Source of the DNA: Bacteroidota bacterium
GTDB lineage: Bacteria > Bacteroidota > Bacteroidia > Bacteroidales > VadinHA17
Assembly: GCA_030642585.1 (NCBI GenBank)
Contig: DAOWNN010000020.1
Coordinates: 1-14,496 of the forward strand
Direction of reading: 5' to 3'
DNA: 14,496 nt
Positions 8,304 through 14,496 of the stretch are shown here, one piece after another. Numbering within the stretch: the stretch's first letter is position 1; every line of letters begins with the position of its first letter. Below the pieces are notes generated by a model. That model was given only the letters and a program-made list of their open reading frames with translations, made no database searches and had not been told where the DNA came from. A program made the position numbers and the translations under genes.

Positions 8304-8327
8304 ACCACGAAGTCGAAAGACGGTGGT
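8304..8327. other. Hairpin with GAAA loop between convergent genes
   Basis: ACCAC (8304-8308) pairs with GTGGT (8323-8327), and inside it GTC-GAAA-GAC forms a second short stem closed by a GNRA-type tetraloop. A 3:1 internal loop separates the two. It lies between the stop of the MaeB-like gene and the convergent ccoI stop. There is no T-run on either side, so it is not a clear intrinsic terminator. Competing pairings exist nearby (GTGG at 8288 with CCAC at 8295). Confidence 0.3.
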
Positions 8328-8355
8328 ACTTCATAGAAGATTGACAATACATGGT

Positions 8356-10752
8356 TTATAACTTATGGAATTTGGCCTTACGAACTAAAAAAGAAATACT
8401 AAGAGTGGCAAAGCTTACAACGGAAACTGAACTCAGGGGCATTAGAATGGCGGCTATTACCGGAGACAATGAACCCCCGACAGCAAAACCGATACCAACA
8501 ACATTGTACAGAAACGAAATACCAAAACTAACATATACCACATTCATAGATTTTTTTGAAAAAGAAATAAGTTTATACAGGGACGAAAAACTTGTCGATT
8601 CAAGAATTGCGTCACAGGCAGGAGAAAACTGGAATATGTCATCTGCAATACTGATTCCCACATCACTTTCATTCAATGCACCTGCATCGTTTAGCCCATC
8701 CCCAATCATAAGAACCATCTTTCCCTGCTGCTTAAGGTTTTTGATGTATTCAAGTTTTTGCCCCGGGCTTTGATTGAAATTTAAGTGTGAATTGTCTAGA
8801 AAAAGAGGAAGCAGCCTTTCCCGTTCAGAATCATTGTCTCCTGAAAGCAGGTGTAGTTCGAATTTTTCTCCCAGCCTGGAAATTACCTCATCCATTCCCT
8901 CACGGTATCTGTTATGAATATTAAAATAGCCTTTATTAATGTTGTTGATGTTGATATATACCCGGCTTGCTGAACTATCTTTTTCAATGTCTTTTCCGGT
9001 AACAAATTTTTCAGATCCCAAATTGATTTTTATGTCTTTTATGAAAGCAGAAATTCCCAGGCCCGGTAACTCCTGGAAGTTTTCAATCTCATATGGTTCA
9101 GATTCCTTAATATTTAAAGTAAGAGCACGACTGATTGGATGTGCAGAATGCCTGGTAATTGACCTTATCATGGATAGTTCCTGTTCAGACATAGGATCTC
9201 CAACCCAACTTGCATTCATTTCTGCTGAAAGTGTTATGGTCCCGGTTTTATCAAACACTATGGTATCGATTTTACTCAAGCCTTCCACCACATTAGCTTT
9301 TTTGAGATAAAATCCGGACCGGCCAAACCAGCGCATGGTACCTCCAAAAGTAAATGGGATAGTAAGTGCAAGAGCACATGGACATGCTATAATCAAAACG
9401 GCTGTAAATGCAAACACAGCCTTCGAAGCATCCATAATAAGCCAGGCAATAGCAGCAAGTGTAGCTATGGCAAGAATTATAATTGTAAAATACCGACTGA
9501 CTTTGTTGATGATAGTTTCTAATCCTTCTTTCCGGTCAGAATTTGCATTATACTGGTTCCATAACAGGGTTAATTTGCTCTGGTCCACTTCCTTTTCCAC
9601 TTGCATTTCTATACGGCTTCCAATTTGTCGTCCTCCGGCAAACACATGATTACCTTCATTTTTGATTACAGGAAATGATTCTCCGGTTACAAAACTATAA
9701 TCAATATTCCCTGTTCCTTTAATAAGTGTAGAATCGGCCGGTATAAGCTCCTGGTTTTTGATGACAATTATGTCACCAACTTTCAGGTCTTTGAGAGGCG
9801 CAACAGTTTCTAATCCCTTAATAATTCGCGTTACTGCAACAGGGAAAAACGATTTGTAGGTGCGTTCAAAGGAAAGTGCCTGGTAGGTTTTACTCTGGTA
9901 CCACTTACCGATCAGTAAAAAAAACACCAGTCCGGTTAGTGAGTCCATATAACCTATGCCTGAACCAAAAAAGATCATCCAGCTGCTTTGAAGGAATAAA
10001 GTAGTAATGCCAAGTGCAATCGGAAGATCTATGTTGATAATCCCTTTTTTGAGATTTTTAATGGCAGATAAGAAATAGTCATTACTACAATAAAAAACCA
10101 CTGGTAAGACCAGGATAAAACTCATAAGACCAAGAAATTGCTCCATGAAACTTTCCAGAAGATCACCTCCCGGAAGGTATTCCGGAAAATTATAAAGCAT
10201 GATATTCATAAAACTGAATCCTGCAATTCCAATCTTAATTATCAAATCTTTTCCTGTTTTGCTTTCAGTATTATCTTCTGTTTTATCCAGTCTAATTTCA
10301 GGAATATAGTGTATGGATTCCAACAATTCCGCAATCCTGCGAATACTGGTTTTACTATCACTGAAAGTGATAAACACTTCTTTTTTAGTGAAATTTACAC
10401 TTGAAAAAAGAATACCCTCATCCATTGTTTTCAGATTCTCAAGAAGCCAGATACAGGAACTGCAATGAATGGAAGGAATAAAAAAACTGAATTTACTAAT
10501 CCCTGAATCAGAAAAATCAAGGATTCCGTGTTTAATCTCCTCATCATCCAAATATGCGTATTTATCACTGGTTTTGTGTACATCCACTTTTATCCCTGAC
10601 ATGGGGGAGATCTTATAATATTGGGAGAGATCTTTTTTATTCAGGATCTGATATACAGTTTTACAACCATTGCAGCAGAACGGCATTTCGTCCCATATAA
10701 TGGGGCTCCTGCCACAATCTTCACCACAATGAATGCATTTTACCTTTTCCAT
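8356..10752 (-). CDS. ccoI: Cu(I)-translocating P1B-type ATPase of the CcoI/FixI type
   Basis: A 798-residue heavy-metal P-type ATPase. CcoI exports copper across the inner membrane for the CuB site of cbb3 oxidase. The N-terminus carries the cysteine cluster typical of CcoI/FixI proteins (CIHCGEDC and CCNGC in the first 30 residues), followed by an HMA-like domain with Cys97-Ser-Ser-Cys100. A membrane domain follows. The transport motif Cys457-Pro-Cys459 is in CPCALALTIPF, the phosphorylated Asp501 in DKTGTIT, and the hinge motif GDGLND starts at 684. The N-terminal zinc-finger-like region separates this from plain CopA. ccoI is usually next to ccoS; here it is about 7.7 kb upstream of it, separated by three genes on the other strand. 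It has its own promoter candidate and a leader of about 24 nt. Confidence 0.93.
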   Translation of the reverse strand: MEKVKCIHCGEDCGRSPIIWDEMPFCCNGCKTVYQILNKKDLSQYYKISPMSGIKVDVHKTSDKYAYLDDEEIKHGILDFSDSGISKFSFFIPSIHCSSCIWLLENLKTMDEGILFSSVNFTKKEVFITFSDSKTSIRRIAELLESIHYIPEIRLDKTEDNTESKTGKDLIIKIGIAGFSFMNIMLYNFPEYLPGGDLLESFMEQFLGLMSFILVLPVVFYCSNDYFLSAIKNLKKGIINIDLPIALGITTLFLQSSWMIFFGSGIGYMDSLTGLVFFLLIGKWYQSKTYQALSFERTYKSFFPVAVTRIIKGLETVAPLKDLKVGDIIVIKNQELIPADSTLIKGTGNIDYSFVTGESFPVIKNEGNHVFAGGRQIGSRIEMQVEKEVDQSKLTLLWNQYNANSDRKEGLETIINKVSRYFTIIILAIATLAAIAWLIMDASKAVFAFTAVLIIACPCALALTIPFTFGGTMRWFGRSGFYLKKANVVEGLSKIDTIVFDKTGTITLSAEMNASWVGDPMSEQELSMIRSITRHSAHPISRALTLNIKESEPYEIENFQELPGLGISAFIKDIKINLGSEKFVTGKDIEKDSSASRVYININNINKGYFNIHNRYREGMDEVISRLGEKFELHLLSGDNDSERERLLPLFLDNSHLNFNQSPGQKLEYIKNLKQQGKMVLMIGDGLNDAGALNESDVGISIADDIFQFSPACDAILESTSFSSLYKLISFSKKSMNVVYVSFGISFLYNVVGIGFAVGGSLSPVIAAILMPLSSVSVVSFATLSISFLVRKAKFHKL

Positions 10753-10782
10753 AACATAAGAAATGAAACTTTATGAAGACAA

Positions 10783-10812
10783 CAAAATTAGCAGATATTT
10801 TATGAATTCAGA
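10783..10812 (-). promoter_or_regulatory. Bacteroidota-type promoter for ccoI
   Basis: On the minus strand TAATTTTG (10790-10783) matches the -7 consensus TAnnTTTG exactly. TCTG (10812-10809), 18 nt upstream, is a one-base-off -33 element. The predicted start near 10776 leaves a leader of about 24 nt before the ccoI ATG. Confidence 0.5.
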
Positions 10813-10866
10813 CTCTGGTAAATAAAATCGTATATATATTACTAATGTCAGGTTAAGAAACATATA

Positions 10867-11073
10867 TGTGGGCTAAAGCCCTTATGTAACATGACTTCAC
10901 TAAGAGGGTGTCCAAAAAGTTACTATAACGCATATCGTCATCCTGAACTTGATTCAGGATCTGTTTATAATTAATAACTTAAGATTCTGAAATAAATTCA
11001 GAATGACTCACTAATATCATTTTTGGACACCCTCTTAATGAAAGCGATCAAAAAGAATAGGCTTTAGCCCACA
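10867..11073. repeat. Outer inverted repeat (REP/BIME-like pair) split by a MITE-like insertion
   Basis: TGTGGGCTAAAGCC (10867-10880) and its exact reverse complement GGCTTTAGCCCACA (11060-11073) flank the MITE-like element. The left arm also contains the self-complementary core GGGCT-AA-AGCCC. GGGCTAAAGCCC-type palindromes are common dispersed repeats in Bacteroidota, from memory. The arrangement suggests an older repeat pair interrupted by a later insertion. No coding sequence lies inside. Confidence 0.6.
10901..11037. mobile_element. MITE-like non-autonomous element, 137 bp, perfect 18-bp terminal inverted repeats
   Basis: TAAGAGGGTGTCCAAAAA (10901-10918) and its exact reverse complement at 11020-11037 bound 137 bp with no open frame. 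The GAGGGTGTCCAAAAA end resembles ends of transposase-encoding insertion sequences that I recall from Bacteroidota (possibly IS1182-like; not verifiable here). Inside are two perfect 8-bp hairpins built on the CTGAA/TTCAG motif. The outermost TAA/TTA is part of the inverted repeat or of a duplicated target, which I cannot decide. Taken with the lack of a transposase, this is best read as a MITE or an internally deleted IS. Confidence 0.75.
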
Positions 11074-11118
11074 ACACAATTATCGGATTACGAGCCTGAT
11101 GAGAAAATATACAACTGA

Positions 11119-11132
11119 CTTTCTTAAGAAAG
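11119..11132. promoter_or_regulatory. Perfect 14-bp palindrome upstream of the BASS transporter gene
   Basis: CTTTCTTAAGAAAG is exactly self-complementary and lies about 105 bp before the transporter start, outside the repeat elements. It could be an operator for a dimeric regulator. No matching regulator gene is in the window, and no convincing promoter was found for this gene, so the role is speculative. Confidence 0.25.
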
Positions 11133-11235
11133 CTTGATTTAGTTATGCATTTATTTATATATATAATCTGGCCATGATAAGCACCTTCATTACTTCTAAT
11201 TTGCTTACCTTTAAGGCTTCATTTTGCAGAAACCC

Positions 11236-12108
11236 ATGTCAAACGCCTTATTTTCAAATCTGTTTCTTCCTCTTACATTAGCTATTATCACCCTGGGACT
11301 GGGACTTTCCATTTCTATACAGGACATAAAAAATATTGTACAGTATCCTAAAAATGTTATTGTTGGACTTTTTAGTCAGTTATTCCTATTGCCAGGAATT
11401 GCCCTGGGAATTTCATTTATTGCAGGCTTAGAGGGAGTTTATGCCGTTGGACTAATACTTATTGCCATTTGTCCCGGAGGTGCTACAGCAAACCTGGTCA
11501 ACTATATGATACGGGGCAATGTTGCCCTTTCAGTATCTATTACTGTGGTGAATGGATTAATTACCATATTCACCATTCCTCTTCTTACCAGCCTGGCTTT
11601 AATTTTGTTTTGTAAACAAAATACGGAAATCAGTATTGCAATTCCGGATGCAGTGTTGAAGATTTTTTTACTTACCATTCTGCCGGCTTCTGTTGGGATA
11701 TTTATAAGAATGAAAAATGAGAGATTTGCAAAGAGACTTGAAGCTCCTCTTCGGTATATACTACCTGTTCTATTATTTATGGTGTATAGCGGGGTTTTGT
11801 TTTTTGAAAGTAACAGTGGAGTAAAACTGCTTTGGAGTGAGTTTTTCTTCATTCTTCCTTTTGCTCTATCTTTGAATGTTCTGGCGATGGTTTCCGGTTA
11901 TTTTGTGCCTGCAATATTTAATGTAAACAAACAAAATAAGTTTACAATTGCCGTAGAAGTAGGATTACAAAATAGTACACTTGCAATTTTTGTAGCCGGA
12001 AGCCTCCTGGATAACTATGCTATTGCTATGGTTCCGGTAGTTTATGGCTCTTTTTCGTTTTTCACAACCTGGGGACTGGGTTATCTTGCAAGAAAATATT
12101 TACCCTAA
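11236..12108 (+). CDS. Bile acid:sodium symporter (BASS) family transporter
   Basis: A 290-residue, very hydrophobic inner-membrane protein with about nine or ten predicted membrane segments. It matches the BASS/SBF fold: the N-terminal SNLFLPLTLAIITLGLGLSI block, the first crossover motif CPGGATANLVNYMIRGNVALSVSIT (Cys79 onward) and the second, EVGLQNSTLAIFVAG (Glu241 to Asn246 region). These two motifs form the Na+ sites. Family members move bile acids, steroids or small organic anions such as pyruvate or pantoate with sodium. The substrate cannot be read from sequence. I chose the ATG at 11236 over an in-frame TTG four codons earlier. The SDR gene follows after 30 bp on the same strand, so the two may be cotranscribed. 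Confidence 0.88.
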   Translation: MSNALFSNLFLPLTLAIITLGLGLSISIQDIKNIVQYPKNVIVGLFSQLFLLPGIALGISFIAGLEGVYAVGLILIAICPGGATANLVNYMIRGNVALSVSITVVNGLITIFTIPLLTSLALILFCKQNTEISIAIPDAVLKIFLLTILPASVGIFIRMKNERFAKRLEAPLRYILPVLLFMVYSGVLFFESNSGVKLLWSEFFFILPFALSLNVLAMVSGYFVPAIFNVNKQNKFTIAVEVGLQNSTLAIFVAGSLLDNYAIAMVPVVYGSFSFFTTWGLGYLARKYLP

Positions 12109-12138
12109 TAATTTTGTGAAACTAGAATTTCAGGCTAT

Positions 12139-12933
12139 ATGAAGTTTCAAAATAATATTGTTTGGATTGCGGGGGCCTCATCCGGTATTGGTGAAAGCCT
12201 GGTATATACCTTTATTAAAGAAGGAGCTATAGTATTGGCCTCGGCCCCGTTTGAAGACGAGCTTATCAGGGTGAAGCAGAACTGCGGTGAGCATGCAGGG
12301 AACTGCCATGTTCTCCCCCTGGACATGACAAAATCCTCCACCTTCCCTGATCTTGTCAAGGAAGTGGTTAGAGAATATGAAAGGATTGATGTATTATTCA
12401 ATGTCGCAGGAATTAGCCAGAGAGCATTTGCTGAAGAAACCAGTCTGGATACGATTAGGAAGATTATGGAAATTAACTTTTTTGGCACTGTGGCTTTAAG
12501 CAGGGAAGTATTGCTTCAAATGAAAAAACGGGGTTCGGGAAAAATTGCGGTAATTACCAGCATCTCCGGCAAATTTGGTTTTCCTCTCCGCAGTGCTTAT
12601 GCGGCTTCAAAACATGCCTTGCATGGCTATTTTGAATCTCTCCAGGCCGAATTATTGAACAGCCCTATTAAAGTAAGCCTGATGGTTCCAGGAAGGGTAA
12701 GTACCTCTATTTCAAAGAATGCATTAAGAGCAGATGGCACAGCCTGGGGCAAAATGGATCCAGGCCTTGCAGGAGGAATTCCTGTAGAAAAAGCAACAAG
12801 GCAGATGGTAAATGCATTGTATAAAGGAAAACGAGAAGTACTAATTGGTGGGAAAGAAATTTGGATGGTACATTTTAAACGGTTTTTGCCATTCTTGTTT
12901 TGGAGGATTGTGAGTAAGGTTGATCCAACCTGA
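12139..12933 (+). CDS. Short-chain dehydrogenase/reductase (classical SDR)
   Basis: A 264-residue NAD(P)(H)-dependent oxidoreductase. The cofactor motif GASSGIG is at residues 12-18. The LDMT segment and NVAG (in place of the usual NNAG) follow in order. The catalytic residues Ser141 (ITSISG), Tyr154 and Lys158 (YAASK) are all present. The later part resembles the DHRS7-like SDR subgroup, with VPGRVSTSISKNAL after the active site and a hydrophobic C-terminus (FKRFLPFLFWRIV) that may touch the membrane. The substrate is unknown. It lies 30 bp after the BASS transporter gene, so a shared job on an imported hydroxy or keto compound is possible but not shown. Confidence 0.9.
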   Translation: MKFQNNIVWIAGASSGIGESLVYTFIKEGAIVLASAPFEDELIRVKQNCGEHAGNCHVLPLDMTKSSTFPDLVKEVVREYERIDVLFNVAGISQRAFAEETSLDTIRKIMEINFFGTVALSREVLLQMKKRGSGKIAVITSISGKFGFPLRSAYAASKHALHGYFESLQAELLNSPIKVSLMVPGRVSTSISKNALRADGTAWGKMDPGLAGGIPVEKATRQMVNALYKGKREVLIGGKEIWMVHFKRFLPFLFWRIVSKVDPT

Positions 12934-12954
12934 TACTTTCAATAATTTATTTTG

Positions 12955-12962
12955 TAATTTTG
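12955..12962 (+). promoter_or_regulatory. -7 element for the VOC gene
   Basis: TAATTTTG is an exact TAnnTTTG match, 26 nt upstream of the VOC ATG at 12989. The -33 region is poor (only a TTTC near 12937). It lies just after the SDR stop, so the VOC gene may be transcribed independently. Its position argues against the in-frame TTG at 12920 as the true start, since that would lie upstream of the transcription start. Confidence 0.4.
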
Positions 12963-12988
12963 CATTTGCAAAAAATGAAAATAAGAAG

Positions 12989-14065
12989 ATGAATGATGTA
13001 GTAATTAGTGGAATTCAACAGGTTGGAATCGGAGTATCCAATTTAAATGATGCCTGGAAATGGTATCGTGAGAATTTCGGGGTGGATATCCGGGTTTTTG
13101 AGGAAAAAGCCCAGGCTGGACTTATGAAAAAATACACAGGAGGAGAGACTCGTAGCCGGCATGCAGCCCTGGCCCTGAACCTTCAGGGTGGCGGTGGATT
13201 TGAGATATGGCAATACACCGATCGTATTCCGAAAGCCCCGGACTTTGAGATTGGCCTTGGAGATTTGGGGATATTTGCAGTCAAAATTAAGAGTAAGGAT
13301 GTAAAAGCCAGCTATGATCTTTATAAATCAAAGGGCCTTGATTTGCTTGGGGAACTGGAAAAAGACCCCGGGGGAAAGGAGTGCTTTTTTATAAAGGATC
13401 CATTCGGCAATGTGTTTCAAATTGTAGATGGAACCAACTGGCTCCTGGAAGAAAATAAACTTACAGGTTCAGCCTACGGGGTAATTATCGGAGTTTCAAA
13501 TATGGATAAAGCTATGCGCTTTTATTCTCATATTCTGGGATATGACACAGTTGTGTATGACGAAACAGACAATTTTAAGGATCTTGAAAGCATATCTGGT
13601 GGCAATAACCGTATGAGGAGAGTGCTACTGGTACATAGCGAGGAAAGAATGGGAGGATTTTCGCGACTTTTTGGAGTAAGTTATATTGAATTGGTATCCC
13701 TTCTTGATAAAAAACCTAAAAATATTTTCCAGGGTCGTTTTTGGGGTGACCTGGGTTTCATTCACCTTTGTTATGACATAAAAGGTATGGGGAACCTGAA
13801 AAAATTGTGTGAAAAAGAAGGGTTTCCATTTACAGTAGACAGCATGGCTGATCATGATGAGGGAGGTTTTGATATGGGAGAGGCCAGCGGACATTTTTCT
13901 TATGTTGAAGATCCTGATGGTACCCTTATTGAATTTGTGGAAGCCCATAGAATTCCTTTAGTGAAAAAGCTGGGCATTTACCTGAACCTGAAAAAAAGAG
14001 AACCGCGAAAGAATCTTCCTATTTGGCTATTTAAAGCACTTCGTTTTAACCGGGTGAAAAATTGA
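12989..14065 (+). CDS. Two-domain VOC (glyoxalase/dioxygenase superfamily) protein
   Basis: A 358-residue protein with two tandem vicinal-oxygen-chelate domains. Each has the typical opening (QQVGIGVSNLNDAWKWYRENFG; SAYGVIIGVSNMDKAMRFYSHILG) and closing (FIKDPFGNVFQIVD; YVEDPDGTLIEFVE) blocks. The histidine that usually opens a metal site is Gln in the first domain and absent in the second. In the first domain the closing glutamate is Gln (FQIV), while the second keeps Glu in LIEFVE and His in GFIHLCYD. So the first site is probably dead and any activity would be in the second half; substrate unknown. The start is the ATG at 12989: an upstream in-frame TTG at 12920 would overlap the SDR gene and precede the promoter. 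A basic C-terminal tail (KKREPRKNLPIWLFKALRF) follows the second domain. Confidence 0.85.
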   Translation: MNDVVISGIQQVGIGVSNLNDAWKWYRENFGVDIRVFEEKAQAGLMKKYTGGETRSRHAALALNLQGGGGFEIWQYTDRIPKAPDFEIGLGDLGIFAVKIKSKDVKASYDLYKSKGLDLLGELEKDPGGKECFFIKDPFGNVFQIVDGTNWLLEENKLTGSAYGVIIGVSNMDKAMRFYSHILGYDTVVYDETDNFKDLESISGGNNRMRRVLLVHSEERMGGFSRLFGVSYIELVSLLDKKPKNIFQGRFWGDLGFIHLCYDIKGMGNLKKLCEKEGFPFTVDSMADHDEGGFDMGEASGHFSYVEDPDGTLIEFVEAHRIPLVKKLGIYLNLKKREPRKNLPIWLFKALRFNRVKN

Positions 14066-14081
14066 TATTATAAGAATATCA
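14063..14081 (+). terminator. Weak hairpin at the VOC stop
   Basis: TGATATT (14063-14069) pairs with AATATCA (14075-14081) around a 5-nt loop, overlapping the stop codon. An ATTTTATCTTTTATT stretch follows, but the stem is all A/T except one G-C pair at each end region, so termination would be weak. Confidence 0.3.
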
Positions 14082-14088
14082 GACCATT

Positions 14089-14114
14089 TTATCTTTTATT
14101 ATAAAATAAGATAA
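14089..14114. other. AT-rich near-palindrome upstream of the DUF2892 gene
   Basis: TTATCTT (14089-14095) and AAGATAA (14108-14114) form a 7-bp inverted repeat with a partly paired AT core. It could be an operator, a weak terminator for the VOC gene, or just an effect of base composition. A possible -7 element, TATCTTG, lies at 14124-14130. Confidence 0.25.
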
Positions 14115-14165
14115 TAATTTTTCTATCTTGCGTCCCGAAAAATTTTTAATTAAAATTAGAAAATC

Positions 14166-14396
14166 ATGAAGAAAAATTTAGGTGGAGTAGATCGTATAAT
14201 AAGACTTGTTTTGGCTGGCCTTTTCATTGTTCTATATTTTATGGATGTGGTTTCCGGAACCTTTGGAATAGTTCTTCTTGTATTGGCCGGTATTTTAATA
14301 CTTACCAGTCTTGTGGGCTCTTGTGGATTATATCTGCCATTTGGTATTAATAGTACCTGTCCGGCAAAAGAAGCTGAGGAAAAGAAAGCTGAATAA
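14166..14396 (+). CDS. DUF2892 (YgaP-like) small inner-membrane protein
   Basis: A 76-residue protein: the MKKNLGGVDRIIRLVLAGLF opening with a conserved DRIIR motif, two membrane helices (about residues 12-30 and 32-52), then the family signature SCGLYLPFGINSTC and a charged tail rich in Lys, Glu and Ala. DUF2892 domains occur alone or fused to rhodanese domains (as in YgaP); stand-alone members have no known function. The two cysteines in SCGLY and STC are the typical conserved pair. It stands alone, 100 bp after the VOC gene, and is followed at once by a strong intrinsic terminator. Confidence 0.88.
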   Translation: MKKNLGGVDRIIRLVLAGLFIVLYFMDVVSGTFGIVLLVLAGILILTSLVGSCGLYLPFGINSTCPAKEAEEKKAE

Positions 14397-14420
14397 GCTT
14401 TTTTAATATTCATCCTGTAC

Positions 14421-14446
14421 AGAGGCTTTATGGCCTCTTTTTTTTT
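14421..14446 (+). terminator. Rho-independent terminator after the DUF2892 gene
   Basis: AGAGGC (14421-14426), loop TTTATG, GCCTCT (14433-14438), then eight T residues (14439-14446). This is a classic intrinsic terminator 24 bp after the stop codon. Confidence 0.88.
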
Positions 14447-14471
14447 GTGAAACTCATATCTCAAAAAATCG

Positions 14472-14494
14472 TGCCCAGACTTTAGTTCGGGGCA
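14472..14494. repeat. Imperfect palindrome at the right window edge
   Basis: TGCCC (14472-14476) pairs with GGGCA (14490-14494), enclosing AGACTTTAGTTCG with partial further pairing. The GACTTTAGTTCGG core resembles the GGACTAAAGTCC-type palindromes dispersed in Bacteroidota genomes, so this may be the start of another repeat element that runs past the window. Confidence 0.3.
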
Positions 14495-14496
14495 TG

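Noticed and set aside
8281..8345. A group II intron domain V or other catalytic RNA remnant
   Set aside because: The GAAA loop prompted the idea, but the stem sequence and length do not match domain V, and no intron-encoded reverse transcriptase is present.
8351..8773. A 140-residue open frame on the plus strand starting just after the cassette
   Set aside because: It runs antisense to the 3' end of ccoI, whose frame carries clear P-type ATPase motifs there. The antisense product has no recognisable features.
10753..11235. A small gene, tRNA or riboswitch in the long gap
   Set aside because: The stretch is accounted for by the ccoI promoter, the nested repeats and a palindrome. I found no credible coding frame or cloverleaf.
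12920..12988. TTG start for the VOC protein overlapping the SDR gene
   Set aside because: The exact -7 element at 12955-12962 lies downstream of it, and the extra residues precede a normal VOC opening.
1..14496. CRISPR array, prophage, or toxin-antitoxin pair
   Set aside because: No regularly spaced direct repeats, phage proteins or small paired genes were seen.

Overview
The window suggests a Bacteroidota chromosome, most likely an environmental Bacteroidales/Marinilabiliales-type lineage (lineage is inference). The supports are AT-rich DNA, near-perfect Bacteroidota primary-sigma promoters (TTTG-N19-TATTTTTG before ccoS; TAATTTTG before ccoI), cbb3-oxidase genes with Bacteroidota-like sequence, and the dispersed palindromes common in this phylum.

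Layout. (1) 1-693, minus strand: the start of ccoN (cut by the window edge) and ccoS, with their own promoter. (2) 894-8261, plus strand: a tight three-gene cassette. It encodes an alpha-helical, possibly HEAT-like protein, a 1278-residue dikinase-like protein, and a 751-residue MaeB-type malic enzyme/phosphotransacetylase-like protein. (3) 8356-10812, minus strand: ccoI, the copper-exporting P-type ATPase that matures cbb3 oxidase. (4) 10813-11235: a gene-free stretch in which an 18-bp-TIR MITE-like element sits between the two arms of an older inverted repeat. (5) 11236-14396, plus strand: a BASS-family transporter, an SDR oxidoreductase, a two-domain VOC protein with its own promoter, and a small DUF2892 membrane protein, closed by a strong intrinsic terminator.

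The most interesting part is the cassette between ccoI and ccoS. Names alone would suggest 'PEP synthase + malic enzyme', an ordinary malate-to-PEP route, but the residues argue against this. In the large protein the phosphohistidine domain comes before the ATP-grasp domain, the order found in glucan, water dikinases. It has no PEP/pyruvate TIM barrel, and it carries about 510 N-terminal residues I cannot assign. Its ATP-site and histidine residues look intact. In the malic-enzyme-like partner, the expected catalytic lysine, two of three metal ligands and several malate-binding asparagines are replaced, while the Rossmann GAGxxG motif and the phosphotransacetylase-like domain remain. I infer an active phosphotransfer enzyme with an unknown acceptor, paired with a repurposed malic-enzyme-like protein that may bind nucleotide or acyl-CoA, and a helical scaffold protein. 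No established pathway known to me matches this trio.

The cassette lies on the opposite strand from the cbb3 genes and separates ccoI from ccoS, which are normally neighbours. Its malic-enzyme-like gene also uses arginine codons differently from the genes to its right. Both points fit an acquired block but do not prove one.
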